Shown here one piece after another: positions 7,132-16,470 of a stretch of DNA of 51,068 nucleotides (positions within the stretch are counted from its first letter, which is position 1; every line of letters starts with the position of its first letter). Both the position numbers and the translations under genes were made by a program. The notes below the pieces were generated by a model. That model made no database searches, was not told the DNA's origin, and saw nothing but the letters and a program-made list of their open reading frames with translations. Source of the DNA: Pseudomonadota bacterium. Lineage in GTDB: Bacteria; Pseudomonadota; Alphaproteobacteria; Micropepsales; Micropepsaceae. The stretch is taken from positions 1 through 51,068 of the forward strand of contig JAJZDZ010000021.1 of assembly GCA_021851325.1 (NCBI GenBank), in the 5' to 3' direction.

Positions 7132-8680
7132 CTGATGGCAGCGCGAACTCGCCCCGCAGGAGGCGATCGCGCAGTTCGCGCTTGAGGATCTTGCCGGAGG
7201 CGTTTTTGGGCAGCGCATCGATGAAAACGACATGCCGTGGTTTCTTGTAGCTGGCGATCTGTTCACGGCAGAAATTGATCAGCTCTTCCGGGCTGACCGT
7301 ACCACCCTCGCGCAGGACAACAAAGGCGACCACAGCTTCGCCCCAGGTCTGGTCCGGCCGGCCTGCCACCGCCACTTCAGCGATCGCGGGGTGCTGGTAA
7401 AGTACTTCCTCGACCTCGCGTGGATAGACGTTTTCGCCACCGGTCAGAATCATGTCCTTCTTGCGGTCGACGACATAGAGATAACCGTTCTCGTCCCATT
7501 CGCCGATGTCACCACTACGAAACCAGCCGTCGACAAACGAATTGGCGGTCGCTTCACGGTTGTTCCAGTAGCCCATCAGTACCTGATCGCCCCTGATCAC
7601 GATTTCGCCGGGAACACCCGGCGGACAGTCCTCGTTCCTGTCATCAATCACGCGCACACGGGCGAGTGGCAATTGCCGGCCCACCGAGCGCAGCAGCTGG
7701 GGTGCATCGATCGCGGCACGGCGGTGATCGTCCGGGCCCATGAACATGACGTTTCCGGCAAGCTCGGTCATGCCAAAGCCCGTGCTGAAATCGACGTTTG
7801 GCCAGCGTTCACTGGCCCGCTTCAGTACGGTTACGGGCATGGAGGAGGCGCCGTAGCCGATGCGCCGCAGTGAACTGAGGTCGTATCGGCTTGCCCGCGG
7901 ATCATCGAGCAGCATCGCAATCATGGTTGGTGCCATGGCGGTACTGGTCACGCCGAAGTCTTCGATGCTGCGCAGCAGGGTATCAGGATCGAAATTCCGG
8001 AGGAGAACGACGGGAAGGGTCTGCAGGTGGTAGATTGGCATGACGTAGCCGGCGACGTGAAACTGGGGAAAGGTGAAGAGACAGACATCGTCCCGGCTGC
8101 GTTCCCAGCCACTGAGGCTGTTGAGGACGGCGGCCATCAGATTGCGGTGACTGAGCATGGCGCCCTTGGGCAGGCCGGTGGTGCCGCTCGTATAGAGCAG
8201 CCAGCAGAGATCTGTTTCCTGTGGCCGCACCGCGGGGGATGTTGAGGGGGCTCCTCCTGTCACTGCGTCATAATCAAGCCATTCCGGATCATCGCCGCCG
8301 ATCAGGATACGCTGTGGCTGGTGCGCCAGCTGCGGCAGGACCTGCTTCAGCGTGGCAAGATATTTGGGCTCGGTCAGCAGAATGTCCGGCGCACTGTCGT
8401 TGAGGATGTAGACCAGTTCTCGTGGCGTCAGCCGGTAGTTCAGCAATGTCAGCGCCATACCTGCACCGGGAACGCCGTAATAGCAGTCAACATATTCCAG
8501 GCAGTTCTCGGCCAGTATGGCAACGCGTGCGCCCGGCTTTGCCAGCGTCAGAAGAGCATTCGACAACCGGTTGCAGCGCCTGTGCAGCTCGTCATAGCTA
8601 ATGCTGCGACCGGCAAAGTGAATAGCTGTAACGTTGGGCGCGTGATGGGCGGCAAGGGCGGGAACGTCACTCAAAAGCAT
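7127..8680 (-). CDS. Acyl-CoA synthetase, AMP-binding family
   Basis: Predicted 517-residue adenylate-forming CoA ligase that activates a carboxylic acid through an acyl-AMP. The signatures are complete: LYTSGTTGLPKGAM (P-loop), FSTGFGMTEL, WFRSGDIGEWDENGYLYVVDR, GGENVYPREVE, and the C-terminal PKNASGKILKREL with the catalytic Lys. An in-frame start at 8737 exists, but I chose ATG at 8680 because AAGGAG (8687-8692 on the minus strand) has a 6-base spacer and the product then begins MLLSDVPALAAHH. It is divergent from the cyclase gene across a 130-base promoter region that holds the palindrome at 8741. Acid specificity cannot be read; medium-chain or aryl acids are typical. Confidence 0.92.
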   Translation of the reverse strand: MLLSDVPALAAHHAPNVTAIHFAGRSISYDELHRRCNRLSNALLTLAKPGARVAILAENCLEYVDCYYGVPGAGMALTLLNYRLTPRELVYILNDSAPDILLTEPKYLATLKQVLPQLAHQPQRILIGGDDPEWLDYDAVTGGAPSTSPAVRPQETDLCWLLYTSGTTGLPKGAMLSHRNLMAAVLNSLSGWERSRDDVCLFTFPQFHVAGYVMPIYHLQTLPVVLLRNFDPDTLLRSIEDFGVTSTAMAPTMIAMLLDDPRASRYDLSSLRRIGYGASSMPVTVLKRASERWPNVDFSTGFGMTELAGNVMFMGPDDHRRAAIDAPQLLRSVGRQLPLARVRVIDDRNEDCPPGVPGEIVIRGDQVLMGYWNNREATANSFVDGWFRSGDIGEWDENGYLYVVDRKKDMILTGGENVYPREVEEVLYQHPAIAEVAVAGRPDQTWGEAVVAFVVLREGGTVSPEELINFCREQIASYKKPRHVVFIDALPKNASGKILKRELRDRLLRGEFALPSG

Positions 8681-8740
8681 GTTGTGCTCCTTGCCGTCGA
8701 ACCACGCGGCCACAGAGGCGCCAGGCGCCTTGACCATAAA

Positions 8741-8754
8741 TATAACGCATTCTA
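8741..8754. promoter_or_regulatory. Candidate TetR-family operator, copy 2 (divergent promoter)
   Basis: TATAACGCATTCTA, read on the minus strand as TAGAATGCGTTATA, differs by two bases from copy 3 (TATAATGTGTTATA) and has one mismatch to TNNAACNNGTTNNA. The palindrome continues outward as ATATA/TATAT arms. It lies between divergent genes starting at 8680 and 8811, so one bound repressor could control both. Confidence 0.55.
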
Positions 8755-8810
8755 TATTTTTGCATGACCGTGTTCAAGGCGCGGACACAACAGCGCTTTT
8801 CCAGAGGATA

Positions 8811-9788
8811 ATGTCGCCCATGGCTGAAGCATCGTCGCATGCTCCACGGCTGGAAGACCTGCTGGCGGGACTGCCCACCAATTGGGGCAGATGGGGCGCT
8901 GAGGATGAAGTTGGCTGTCTGAATTATCTTACGCCGGGTGAAGTTTTGCGTGGTGTTGCCGCGGTCAGGAAAGGCTCGGTTTTTACGCTCCAGGTCCCCT
9001 TGGGTGATCCCAATGGCGATCCGGTGTGGCCCGGGCGAACACAGCCGACGCGCGTCAATCTTCTCGACAAGGGCCATTACCTCTGTGGCAAGGCACCGCA
9101 TTTTCCCGGTGAGTCCGAGTTTTCCGATGACATGATCATCATGTCGCTGCAGGGGTCCACACAGTATGACGCGCTGGGGCACGCCTGGCTCGGTGATGAA
9201 TTGTGGAATGGCTTTGATGCCAGAACCACCTGCGGACGGATGAGCAAGGCCAGCGTCCTTCCGATCGCCGAGCGCGGCATCGCCGGACGGGGCGTCCTGA
9301 TCGACATGGCGCGTCATCGTGGTAAGGCGGCACTCGATCGCGGAGAGACCTTCGACCATCACGACCTCGAGGCTGCGGCCAGGGCGCAGGGCGTGGAAAT
9401 CTGCAAGCACGATATTCTGGTGGTGCGCACGGGCTGGATCGGTTCCTTTTACACCAGACCGCGCGAGGATTTTTTCCGGGATTATGTTGAGCCGGGGCTC
9501 ACGCTCAGCCGTGACCTGGTATCGTGGTTTCACGACCGCGAGATCCCCAATCTTGTGACCGATACGATGGCAAACGAGGTCACGGTGGATCCGAACACCG
9601 GCGTCGTGCTGCCGCTGCACATCGCGCTCATGCGCAATCTCGGTATCGCCTTTACCGAGATCGCCAGCCTTGAGAAGCTGGCCGAGGATTGCGCTGATGA
9701 CCGGCAATGGACATTTTTCTATGTCGCAGCTCCCCTCAAGGTCGTGGGGGGCACAGGGGCGCCGGTCAATCCGCTTGCGATCAAGTGA
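8811..9788 (+). CDS. Cyclase family protein (kynurenine formamidase-like hydrolase)
   Basis: Predicted 325-residue metal-dependent hydrolase of the cyclase/polyketide-cyclase-like family (PF04199 type). The metal-binding segment GSTQYDALGHAW (near residue 120) is intact, as are GRGVLIDMARH and the later DILVVRTGW. Homologues open or hydrolyse cyclic amides, esters or lactones. Starts at 8811 and 8820 are both possible: AGAGGA ends at 8808, too close to 8811 and rather far from 8820. It is followed after 44 bases by a CoA ligase, so it may release an acid that the ligase activates; that link is inferred. No signal peptide is seen, so a cytoplasmic site is expected. Confidence 0.82.
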   Translation: MSPMAEASSHAPRLEDLLAGLPTNWGRWGAEDEVGCLNYLTPGEVLRGVAAVRKGSVFTLQVPLGDPNGDPVWPGRTQPTRVNLLDKGHYLCGKAPHFPGESEFSDDMIIMSLQGSTQYDALGHAWLGDELWNGFDARTTCGRMSKASVLPIAERGIAGRGVLIDMARHRGKAALDRGETFDHHDLEAAARAQGVEICKHDILVVRTGWIGSFYTRPREDFFRDYVEPGLTLSRDLVSWFHDREIPNLVTDTMANEVTVDPNTGVVLPLHIALMRNLGIAFTEIASLEKLAEDCADDRQWTFFYVAAPLKVVGGTGAPVNPLAIK

Positions 9789-9832
9789 CAGTCTGCAGGG
9801 CAACAGGCAGCTGAGCGTTCAGGGAGGTTTAT

Positions 9833-11506
9833 GTGCCAAGCCGGAATGAAATCGTGGCCCAGCTTACACGGGGGGGCCCTTTTGAGCTCGTCGAGGACAG
9901 CTCATTGGGCTATCCGGTCAAGCTCTACCGCCATGCTCCCCCGAAAATGCGGGCGATCCTGGAGACTACGCGGCAGTTCGATGACCGTGTGTTCCTCGTC
10001 TATCATGACGAAGAGATTACCTACCGCGAGCATTTCCGCCGGGTGGCGGCGCTGGCCCGCGAGCTCCATGCGCGTGGCGTGCGCAAGGGCGACCGCGTCG
10101 CCATCGGCATGCGCAACTATCCGGAATGGGTGATTTCATTCTGGGCCTGTCAGGCCATCGGTGCCGTGGTGGTCGCGATCAACGCCTGGTGGACCGGAGA
10201 GGAGATCCAGTACGCGCTGAAGGATTCCGGGGCTTCGGCCCTTCTGATTGATGGCGAACGCCTCGCCCGTCTCAGACCCATCATCGAACTTGGCGGCTTC
10301 CGCAGTGTGATCGTGGCCCGGCGAGGAGATGTGGAGGGCCCAGGCGCCGATTTTGCCGAGGTCACGGCCGGTGACGGAGCTCTGCCGGAGGTCGACATCC
10401 TGCCCGATGACCCGGCGACGATCCTTTATACTTCGGGAACCACGGGAAAGCCCAAGGGCGCGGTGGCCACACAGCGCAACCACGTCACCAATTTCATGAA
10501 CACGATGCTGGCGGGGGCAGTCGGCAAGGCCCTCCTGGGCGATTTTAGTGCGCTGCCGCCCAGTGAAATGCCGCAAGGCTCGGCGCTGCAGACCTTCCCA
10601 TTTTTCCACATCGGCGGACTGACCGGCCTTTATGCCAGCACCGGTACCGGTTCCAAGCTTGTGCTCATGTACAAGTGGAATCCGGCCGAGGCGCTAGAGC
10701 TGGTGCTGAAGCACGGTATTGCCGCGGTATCGGGAGTACCGATTGTTGTCCGTCAGCTGCTTGAGGCGGCGGCCGAGGCCAAAATCAATCCGTCGTCGAT
10801 CTTGGGGATCTCGGCCGGCGGCGCGTCGGTGCCGCCTGATCTCATCCAGAGAATTGAAGGACAGTTTGAAGCCAAGGCTTCGCCGACCAACGGCTATGGG
10901 CTGACCGAGACCACGAGCGCCGTCATCGTCAATGCCGGGCAGGAATACTTCAAGCACCCGGACAGCGTCGGCCGCCCCGTGGCTACCGCACAGGTCGAGA
11001 TTGTCGATGAGCAGGGTCACTTTCTCGGCGACAATGAGATCGGAGAACTCTGGGTCCGCGGACCAAATGTCGTTTCTGGCTACTGGGGCAATCCCGAGGC
11101 CACGGAGGCGGCGTTTGGCGGTGGCTGGTTCCGCACCGGTGATCTTGGCTATCGTGACAGCGACGGCTTTTACTATGTCGTGGATCGCAAGAAGGACGTC
11201 ATCATTCGCGGTGGCGAGAATGTCTATTGCGCCGAGGTTGAGGCCCAGATTCTGATCCATCCCCTGGTGCGCGACGCGGCGGTCATCGGCCTGCCAGATC
11301 CGGTCTATGGCGAACGCGTTGCCGCGGTGATCCAGATTGACGAGCTGTCGGCGGCGGAGGAGCTGCGGGCCGCGCTCATGGCGATGCTGGCCGAGCGCCT
11401 GGCGCGATTCAAGGTACCGACGGTCTACCATTTCATGAATGCAGAGCTGCCGCGAACGGCGACAGGAAAGGTTCTGAAGCGCGAGCTTCGCGCGGTGTTC
11501 GAATGA
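9833..11506 (+). CDS. Acyl-CoA synthetase, AMP-binding family (GTG start)
   Basis: Predicted 557-residue CoA ligase. Motifs are ILYTSGTTGKPKGAV, TNGYGLTETTSAV, WFRTGDLGYRDSDGFYYVVDR, RGGENVYCAEVE and PRTATGKVLKREL with the catalytic Lys. The start is GTG 9833 after GGGAGG (9822-9827, 5-base spacer). An ATG at 9831 is in a different frame that gives only a 100-residue shadow, so the overlapping ATGTG could cause a wrong call. Its last bases overlap the next kinase gene by ATGA. This is the second CoA ligase of the block and is only loosely similar to the 7127-8680 product, so the two probably activate different acids. Confidence 0.92.
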   Translation: MPSRNEIVAQLTRGGPFELVEDSSLGYPVKLYRHAPPKMRAILETTRQFDDRVFLVYHDEEITYREHFRRVAALARELHARGVRKGDRVAIGMRNYPEWVISFWACQAIGAVVVAINAWWTGEEIQYALKDSGASALLIDGERLARLRPIIELGGFRSVIVARRGDVEGPGADFAEVTAGDGALPEVDILPDDPATILYTSGTTGKPKGAVATQRNHVTNFMNTMLAGAVGKALLGDFSALPPSEMPQGSALQTFPFFHIGGLTGLYASTGTGSKLVLMYKWNPAEALELVLKHGIAAVSGVPIVVRQLLEAAAEAKINPSSILGISAGGASVPPDLIQRIEGQFEAKASPTNGYGLTETTSAVIVNAGQEYFKHPDSVGRPVATAQVEIVDEQGHFLGDNEIGELWVRGPNVVSGYWGNPEATEAAFGGGWFRTGDLGYRDSDGFYYVVDRKKDVIIRGGENVYCAEVEAQILIHPLVRDAAVIGLPDPVYGERVAAVIQIDELSAAEELRAALMAMLAERLARFKVPTVYHFMNAELPRTATGKVLKRELRAVFE

Positions 11507-12603
11507 CGGCGGAAACGATGTCAGGCGACGCGCCGGAGCTGTCCGCCCGGCTGGGCGAGGTGCTCGACGCCCACCGCTTCGATGTGGCCGCCCTGCAGTC
11601 CTATCTGAAGCAGAACCTTGAGGACGTTTCAGGTACGCTGCAGGTCCAGCAGTTCCAGGGTGGCGCCTCCAATCCGACCTTTCTCCTGCGCACGGAGGAT
11701 GCAGGGGGAAGTGGACGCAAATATGTGCTGCGCAAGCGGCCGCCGGGGGCGCTTCTGGAAAGTGCGCACCAGGTTGACCGCGAATTTCTCATTATGCAGG
11801 CGCTCTGGCCAAGCAAGGTTCCGGTACCGCGCGTCCGCCTTCTCTGCGAAGACAGTTCGGTAATCGGAACCAGCTTTTATGTGATGGATTACGTCGAGGG
11901 TGAAATCGCCGTGGATCCCGGGCTTCCTGACCGGGATGCGGCCACACGGGCGCAGATGCATCGCTCCTTCCTCGAGACGCTGGTGGCGCTGCACAGCGTA
12001 GACTTCGTCAAGGTCGGCCTTGGCCCGCTGCAACGCAGGGGTGACTATATCGAACGGCAGCTGTCCCGCTTTACCAAGCAGTATCGGTCCTCGGAGGACA
12101 AGACCATCACCGCCATGGAGGAGCTGATTACGCTTCTGCCCCAGGCCCTGCCGCCGGGGCGGCGCGAGGCCATCGTTCATGGCGACTACAAGTTCGGCAA
12201 TGTGATGTTCGACCGCGCCAGCCACCAGGTCGCGGCGGTCCTGGACTGGGAGCTGACGACCATCGGCGATCCGCTTGCCGATCTCGCCTTCAGTGCCCTC
12301 AACTGGTATGGCGGGATCGCCGGCCGGGGAGGCCTTGAGGCGGCGGCGCTGCCGCAGGGGGTTCCTTCGATCAACGACTACACGGCACAGTACTGCCGCA
12401 TGACCGGACGGGAGCGGATTACGGGTTGGAACTTCTACCTGGCATTTTCGCTGTTCCGCCTCGCGTCGATCATGCAGGGGGTCTATCGGCGGGTACTGGA
12501 TGGATCGGTTGCGAGCAGCTTCGACGCCGTCAATATGGCCCTGCCGCTCGCCGAGCAGGCATTGCATCTTTTCAGACATGCGCCCCGCGAAATCGGTGGC
12601 TGA
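11503..12603 (+). CDS. APH-family phosphotransferase, second copy
   Basis: Predicted 366-residue kinase with the APH fold. Catalytic motifs are intact: AIVHGDYKFGNVMFD (near residue 225) and VLDWELTTIGDPLADLAF. The N-terminal lobe shows QFQGGASNPTFLL and YVLRKRPPG, close to the ACAD10/11 kinase domains. It overlaps the upstream CoA ligase by ATGA and precedes a hydratase by 18 bases, so ligase, kinase and hydratase are probably made together. Unlike the 3119 copy it has no DUF6285-like partner beside it. A hydroxyacyl-CoA kinase role is inferred; no antibiotic context is present. Confidence 0.85.
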   Translation: MTAETMSGDAPELSARLGEVLDAHRFDVAALQSYLKQNLEDVSGTLQVQQFQGGASNPTFLLRTEDAGGSGRKYVLRKRPPGALLESAHQVDREFLIMQALWPSKVPVPRVRLLCEDSSVIGTSFYVMDYVEGEIAVDPGLPDRDAATRAQMHRSFLETLVALHSVDFVKVGLGPLQRRGDYIERQLSRFTKQYRSSEDKTITAMEELITLLPQALPPGRREAIVHGDYKFGNVMFDRASHQVAAVLDWELTTIGDPLADLAFSALNWYGGIAGRGGLEAAALPQGVPSINDYTAQYCRMTGRERITGWNFYLAFSLFRLASIMQGVYRRVLDGSVASSFDAVNMALPLAEQALHLFRHAPREIGG

Positions 12604-12621
12604 AGCACGAGGGAGTGTTGG

Positions 12622-13440
12622 ATGGAAAAGCACCCGATCGCGGCAAAAGACTTCAGGCATACAGCTTATGTCGTAGAGGCACATATCGCGACCATCACGC
12701 TCAATCGACCTGAGGTACGAAACGCGCTCAACTATCGCGCCTATGACGAGCTCGAATCGGCATTTCGTCTGGTCTCTGCGGACAACGATGTGCGCTGTGT
12801 GATCGTTACCGGAACGGATCCGGCCTTCTGTTCGGGCGACGATGTGCGTGAAATCATGTCGGAAGAAGCCAACCGCGCCCGTGCCGGTCGTACCGATACC
12901 GGAACTCCCCGTCCCACCCCTGCAGCGATGGCGGCTCTGGCTTGCGATTGCCCGATGATCGCCGCGGTCAACGGTGCGGCAGTGGGCTGGGGCATGGAGC
13001 TGGCGCTGTTCGCCGATATTCGGATCGCGTCGGAAAAGGCGAAGTTCGCAGAACTCTTCATCAAGCGCGGCCTTGTCAGCGATGTGGGGGGCTTCTACCG
13101 CCTGTCTGACATCGTGGGGCCCGCCATGGCCGCGCAGTTGCTCTTCACCGGCGATGTGATCGACGCGGTGGAGGCCCAGCGCATTGGTCTTGTCAGCGAG
13201 GTGACGCCTCATGCCGAGCTCTTACCGCAGGCCCGCGCTCTGGCTGGCCGTATCGCCGCCAACCCACCCCTGGCCCTGCGGGCGATGAAGAGGGGGCTGC
13301 GGCAGGCCCGCGGTACCGACGCAGAGGCCATTGGAAGCTGGGCGATCAAGACCATCTACCAACTGATGCAGACCGAGGATCATCGCGAGGGTGTTGCAAG
13401 CTTCCTTGAGCGGCGCCCGCCAGTCTTCAAGGGCCAGTAA
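12622..13440 (+). CDS. Enoyl-CoA hydratase/isomerase family protein
   Basis: Predicted 272-residue crotonase-fold protein. Visible segments are RPEVRNALNYRAYDEL, AFCSGDDVREIM, NGAAVGWGMELALFADIRIAS and FIKRGLVSDVGGFYRL. The first catalytic Glu position is kept (GMELAL); the second region reads SDVGG, with Asp in place of the usual Glu. It is the last gene of the ligase-kinase-hydratase run. GAGGGAGTGTTGG lies just before the ATG. Product and reaction direction are not fixed by the sequence. Confidence 0.87.
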   Translation: MEKHPIAAKDFRHTAYVVEAHIATITLNRPEVRNALNYRAYDELESAFRLVSADNDVRCVIVTGTDPAFCSGDDVREIMSEEANRARAGRTDTGTPRPTPAAMAALACDCPMIAAVNGAAVGWGMELALFADIRIASEKAKFAELFIKRGLVSDVGGFYRLSDIVGPAMAAQLLFTGDVIDAVEAQRIGLVSEVTPHAELLPQARALAGRIAANPPLALRAMKRGLRQARGTDAEAIGSWAIKTIYQLMQTEDHREGVASFLERRPPVFKGQ

Positions 13441-13816
13441 ACGGCTCTCCGACGCCTCCCGGACATATGTATAATGTGTTATATATATTACGTCGCTGGC
13501 GTGATGGCAGGCCTTCGCCGTCTCTGACCTGCGCGCTCAAGGCGCTGGGTTCTGCGTCCCAAGCTGTCGGCACGAGTTCGATAAAAGGCCTATAGAACGC
13601 TTTAAATATCGCCTTCTGACTGGAGCATGGTGGCCGGCGCATAGCTGCCGATGGGTCTTGACGTAACGAAATATCAGGAAAGCCATTGCCAAAAAAATAA
13701 AACGTGTATTAATTTATTCCGTCAACATGCCAGAGGCGGCGCCCTAGACGGGTGGGACTGCAGCACGCGGGCAGGCTTGCTGCGTTTCATCGTCCTGGCA
13801 CGAGGGGGAGGAAATT
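13441..13816. other. Promoter region of the TonB receptor
   Basis: This 376-base gap has no convincing gene. It contains the palindrome at 13470-13483 in an AT-rich patch, and a second AT-rich patch (about 13686-13725, AAAAAAATAAAACG and TTAATTTATTCCG) that could hold the receptor promoter. A strong ribosome site, GGGGGAGG, closes the region before ATG 13817. Confidence 0.5.
13470..13483. promoter_or_regulatory. Candidate TetR-family operator, copy 3
   Basis: TATAATGTGTTATA has perfect 5-bp arms (TATAA/TTATA) and one mismatch to TNNAACNNGTTNNA. It lies about 335 bases before the receptor ATG and 30 bases after the hydratase stop. It shares its design with the sites at 2205 and 8741, linking substrate uptake with the degradation genes. 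Confidence 0.5.
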
Positions 13817-16444
13817 ATGACTCGCACGAGATCGCTATTTTTATGCGCGTCGACCTTGATGGCTCTGGTAGGGCTGGTGGCGCCGTTACGCGCCCAGGGA
13901 ACCACTTCGACGCCAGGCAAGGACGCCGCCACCATCTCCGGAAAGATCGAAACGGTCACGGTGACGGCGCAGAAATTTTCCCAGAACGTCAATGACGTCG
14001 GCATGTCCATTCAGGTGTTGTCCGGGAACAAGCTCGCCAGGCTCGGAATCACCGACACCTCTGACCTCGTCAAGGTGGTTCCGGGATTTAACTACACCCC
14101 GTCCTATTATGGCGCGCCAGTCTATTCGATCCGTGGGGTTGGCTTCCTCGATACCTCGTTTACGGCAAGTCCGACGGTCAGCGTCTATGTCGATCAGATG
14201 CCTCTGCCATTTTCGATCATGACCACCGGAGCCAGTCTCGACGTCCAGCGCGTCGAGGTGCTCAAGGGACCGCAGGGGACGCTGTTTGGTGAAAATGCGA
14301 CGGGTGGCGCGATCAATTACGTCACCAACAAGCCGACCGACACCTGGCAGGCCGGTGTTGATGCCACCTATGGGCGTTTCAATACGGTCGATCTTGATGG
14401 CTATGTCAGCGGCCCTCTCAGTGACACGCTCGATTTCCGCCTCGCCGCCCGCCATATCGGCAGTGGCGACTGGCAGTACAGCTACACCCATCCTGCCTAT
14501 TCGGGCGCCAGACGGATCTGGGAGGGGCGCGCCTCGTTCCTCTGGAAGCCGCAGCAGAACTTCAAGGCCCTCTTGCAGCTCTCCGGCTTCACCGACAACA
14601 GCGACACCCAGATGCCGCAACTCTTCGGTATCGCGGTTCTGAGCCCGGTCAGTGGTCTTGATCCGCGGCTCGGTGTCTTTCCCTTCAACCAGTTCGGGTC
14701 AGTGGGGCAGGGTTACCATTATCCCTTCGCACCGCATAATGACCGTGCCGCCGACTGGAGCGCTTGCGTCAATACCTCGCCGCTCGATCCACCGTTCAAC
14801 ACGACGCCGATCGGAAGTGTAAAACCGACGACCTCAACGTCGTGCGCGCCGGCGCGCAATCACAACGACATGTTCTCGGCGGCGTTGCGGCTTGATTACA
14901 AGCTGCCGTCAGACATCACTGTCACCTCTCTGACGCTGTTCGAGCATTTCGATCGCCATTCCACCATTGAAGGGGATGGTACCATCTATCAGGACTATGA
15001 ATCGCTGCAGAGTGGCTACATCACCACCACCTACCAGGAACTGCGCGTGTCCGGTGATTTCAATGGCAAGGGTCACTGGATGGTCGGTGGCAATTATGAG
15101 GCGGACAGCACCTACGACCACTTCCTGCAGACCTATGGTGGCTCGACGGCGAGTCCCACGGCGTTACCGGGTTCGGTGCTCTGCGGCGCCATCAACTGCA
15201 CCGGCGTCAACCTTACCGGGGTTCCGCTCTACTATTTCACCTATCTTGGACCAACCCAGCCGGTAGATCAGCAGCAGACCTCAATCTATGCGGGCTATGC
15301 CAATATGCAGTACCCGATCACCGGTACCCTCACCTTCCAGGCAGGAGCACGCTATACCCAGACCAACAAGAGTTTCCACGGCTGTGGCAATGATGGTGGT
15401 GATGGAACCTGGGCGACGGTCTCACAGCAGATCCAGGATCTGCTCGAACTTCTGCACGGGACCATAACCCCGGCCCAGTATCTGCAGCCCGGGACGTCTC
15501 CTGGCGGCAATGGCATCAATGTAGGGCCAGGACAGTGCGCGACCACGGGGCCTGGCCCAACCTTCAACCCGCAATACTTCACCGACACACTCGACCAGAA
15601 CAACGTCTCGTGGCGTACCGGCTTTAACTGGAAGGCGTGGCGCGGAACTCTGCTCTATTTCAACGTGAGCCAGGGCTGGAAGGAAGGCGCCTATCCGACC
15701 GTAGCAACCTCGAGCTACACGCAGTTGGCGCCGGCCAGGCAGGAAGGGCTTCTGGCCTACGAAGTGGGCTTCAAGTCTACCCTTGCCCACGACACGCTGC
15801 AGCTGAACGGCGCGGCCTTCTATTACGACTATAAGGACAAGCAGCTCCTGGGCGCCATTGTCGACCCGGTATTCGGGCCACTGCCCAAGCTGATCAATGT
15901 CCCAAGATCGCATATTGACGGCTTTGAGCTCTCTGCCGACTGGATGCCGATCCCTGGTCTCAGCCTCAGTCCCGCCATCACCTTTGTGGAGAGCCGCATC
16001 GATGGCTGCTCGGCCGGACCAAACTGTGTCGGTGGGCAGTTCTACAACTTCGATCCCTTCAATCAGTACTCGAACCTGACCGGGGAAGCTTTTCCGTCCA
16101 CACCCAAATGGGCAGGCAACATGGGTGCCTCCTATGAATGGCCGCTCAAGGGCGAGTTGATGGGGTTTGTCGGCACCAACATCAATTATCAGAGTGCCAC
16201 GAGCGGCTTCTTTTATGACCGCACGTCTGCCCTGCTGCCCTATAATGTTCTCAACATCCCGGCGCGCACGCTTGTCGATTTGCGGGCCGGTGTCGAGAAC
16301 GGCAGGTGGACGTTCCAGATCTGGGCTCACAACGTCTTTGACCAGTACTACTGGACCGGCGCGGCACATGTGAATGACGTACTCGTGCACTACACCGGCA
16401 TGCCCAGGACTTATGGCATAACCTTCAGCTACAAGTTCTTCTGA
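13817..16444 (+). CDS. TonB-dependent outer-membrane receptor
   Basis: Predicted 875-residue outer-membrane transporter. A signal peptide covers about residues 1-26 (MTRTRSLFLCASTLMALVGL, then VAPLRAQG). A TonB-box-like ETVTVTAQK precedes the plug domain, which shows LVKVVPGF, SIRGVGF and VEVLKGPQGTLFGENATGGAIN. The C-terminal 600 residues have alternating strand patterns of a 22-strand barrel and end YGITFSYKFF with the terminal Phe needed for barrel assembly. This type is common in sphingomonads, where receptors import hydrophobic or plant-derived compounds as well as iron complexes. Location beside the acyl-CoA genes and a shared operator suggest that it takes up their substrate. Confidence 0.93.
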   Translation: MTRTRSLFLCASTLMALVGLVAPLRAQGTTSTPGKDAATISGKIETVTVTAQKFSQNVNDVGMSIQVLSGNKLARLGITDTSDLVKVVPGFNYTPSYYGAPVYSIRGVGFLDTSFTASPTVSVYVDQMPLPFSIMTTGASLDVQRVEVLKGPQGTLFGENATGGAINYVTNKPTDTWQAGVDATYGRFNTVDLDGYVSGPLSDTLDFRLAARHIGSGDWQYSYTHPAYSGARRIWEGRASFLWKPQQNFKALLQLSGFTDNSDTQMPQLFGIAVLSPVSGLDPRLGVFPFNQFGSVGQGYHYPFAPHNDRAADWSACVNTSPLDPPFNTTPIGSVKPTTSTSCAPARNHNDMFSAALRLDYKLPSDITVTSLTLFEHFDRHSTIEGDGTIYQDYESLQSGYITTTYQELRVSGDFNGKGHWMVGGNYEADSTYDHFLQTYGGSTASPTALPGSVLCGAINCTGVNLTGVPLYYFTYLGPTQPVDQQQTSIYAGYANMQYPITGTLTFQAGARYTQTNKSFHGCGNDGGDGTWATVSQQIQDLLELLHGTITPAQYLQPGTSPGGNGINVGPGQCATTGPGPTFNPQYFTDTLDQNNVSWRTGFNWKAWRGTLLYFNVSQGWKEGAYPTVATSSYTQLAPARQEGLLAYEVGFKSTLAHDTLQLNGAAFYYDYKDKQLLGAIVDPVFGPLPKLINVPRSHIDGFELSADWMPIPGLSLSPAITFVESRIDGCSAGPNCVGGQFYNFDPFNQYSNLTGEAFPSTPKWAGNMGASYEWPLKGELMGFVGTNINYQSATSGFFYDRTSALLPYNVLNIPARTLVDLRAGVENGRWTFQIWAHNVFDQYYWTGAAHVNDVLVHYTGMPRTYGITFSYKFF

Positions 16445-16470
16445 GTATACGTCCCCTGTCCTGCCAACTT

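Noticed and set aside
13440..13500. TATA-rich patch as a phage or plasmid attachment site
   Set aside because: No second copy or integrase nearby; the patch is better explained by the operator palindrome.
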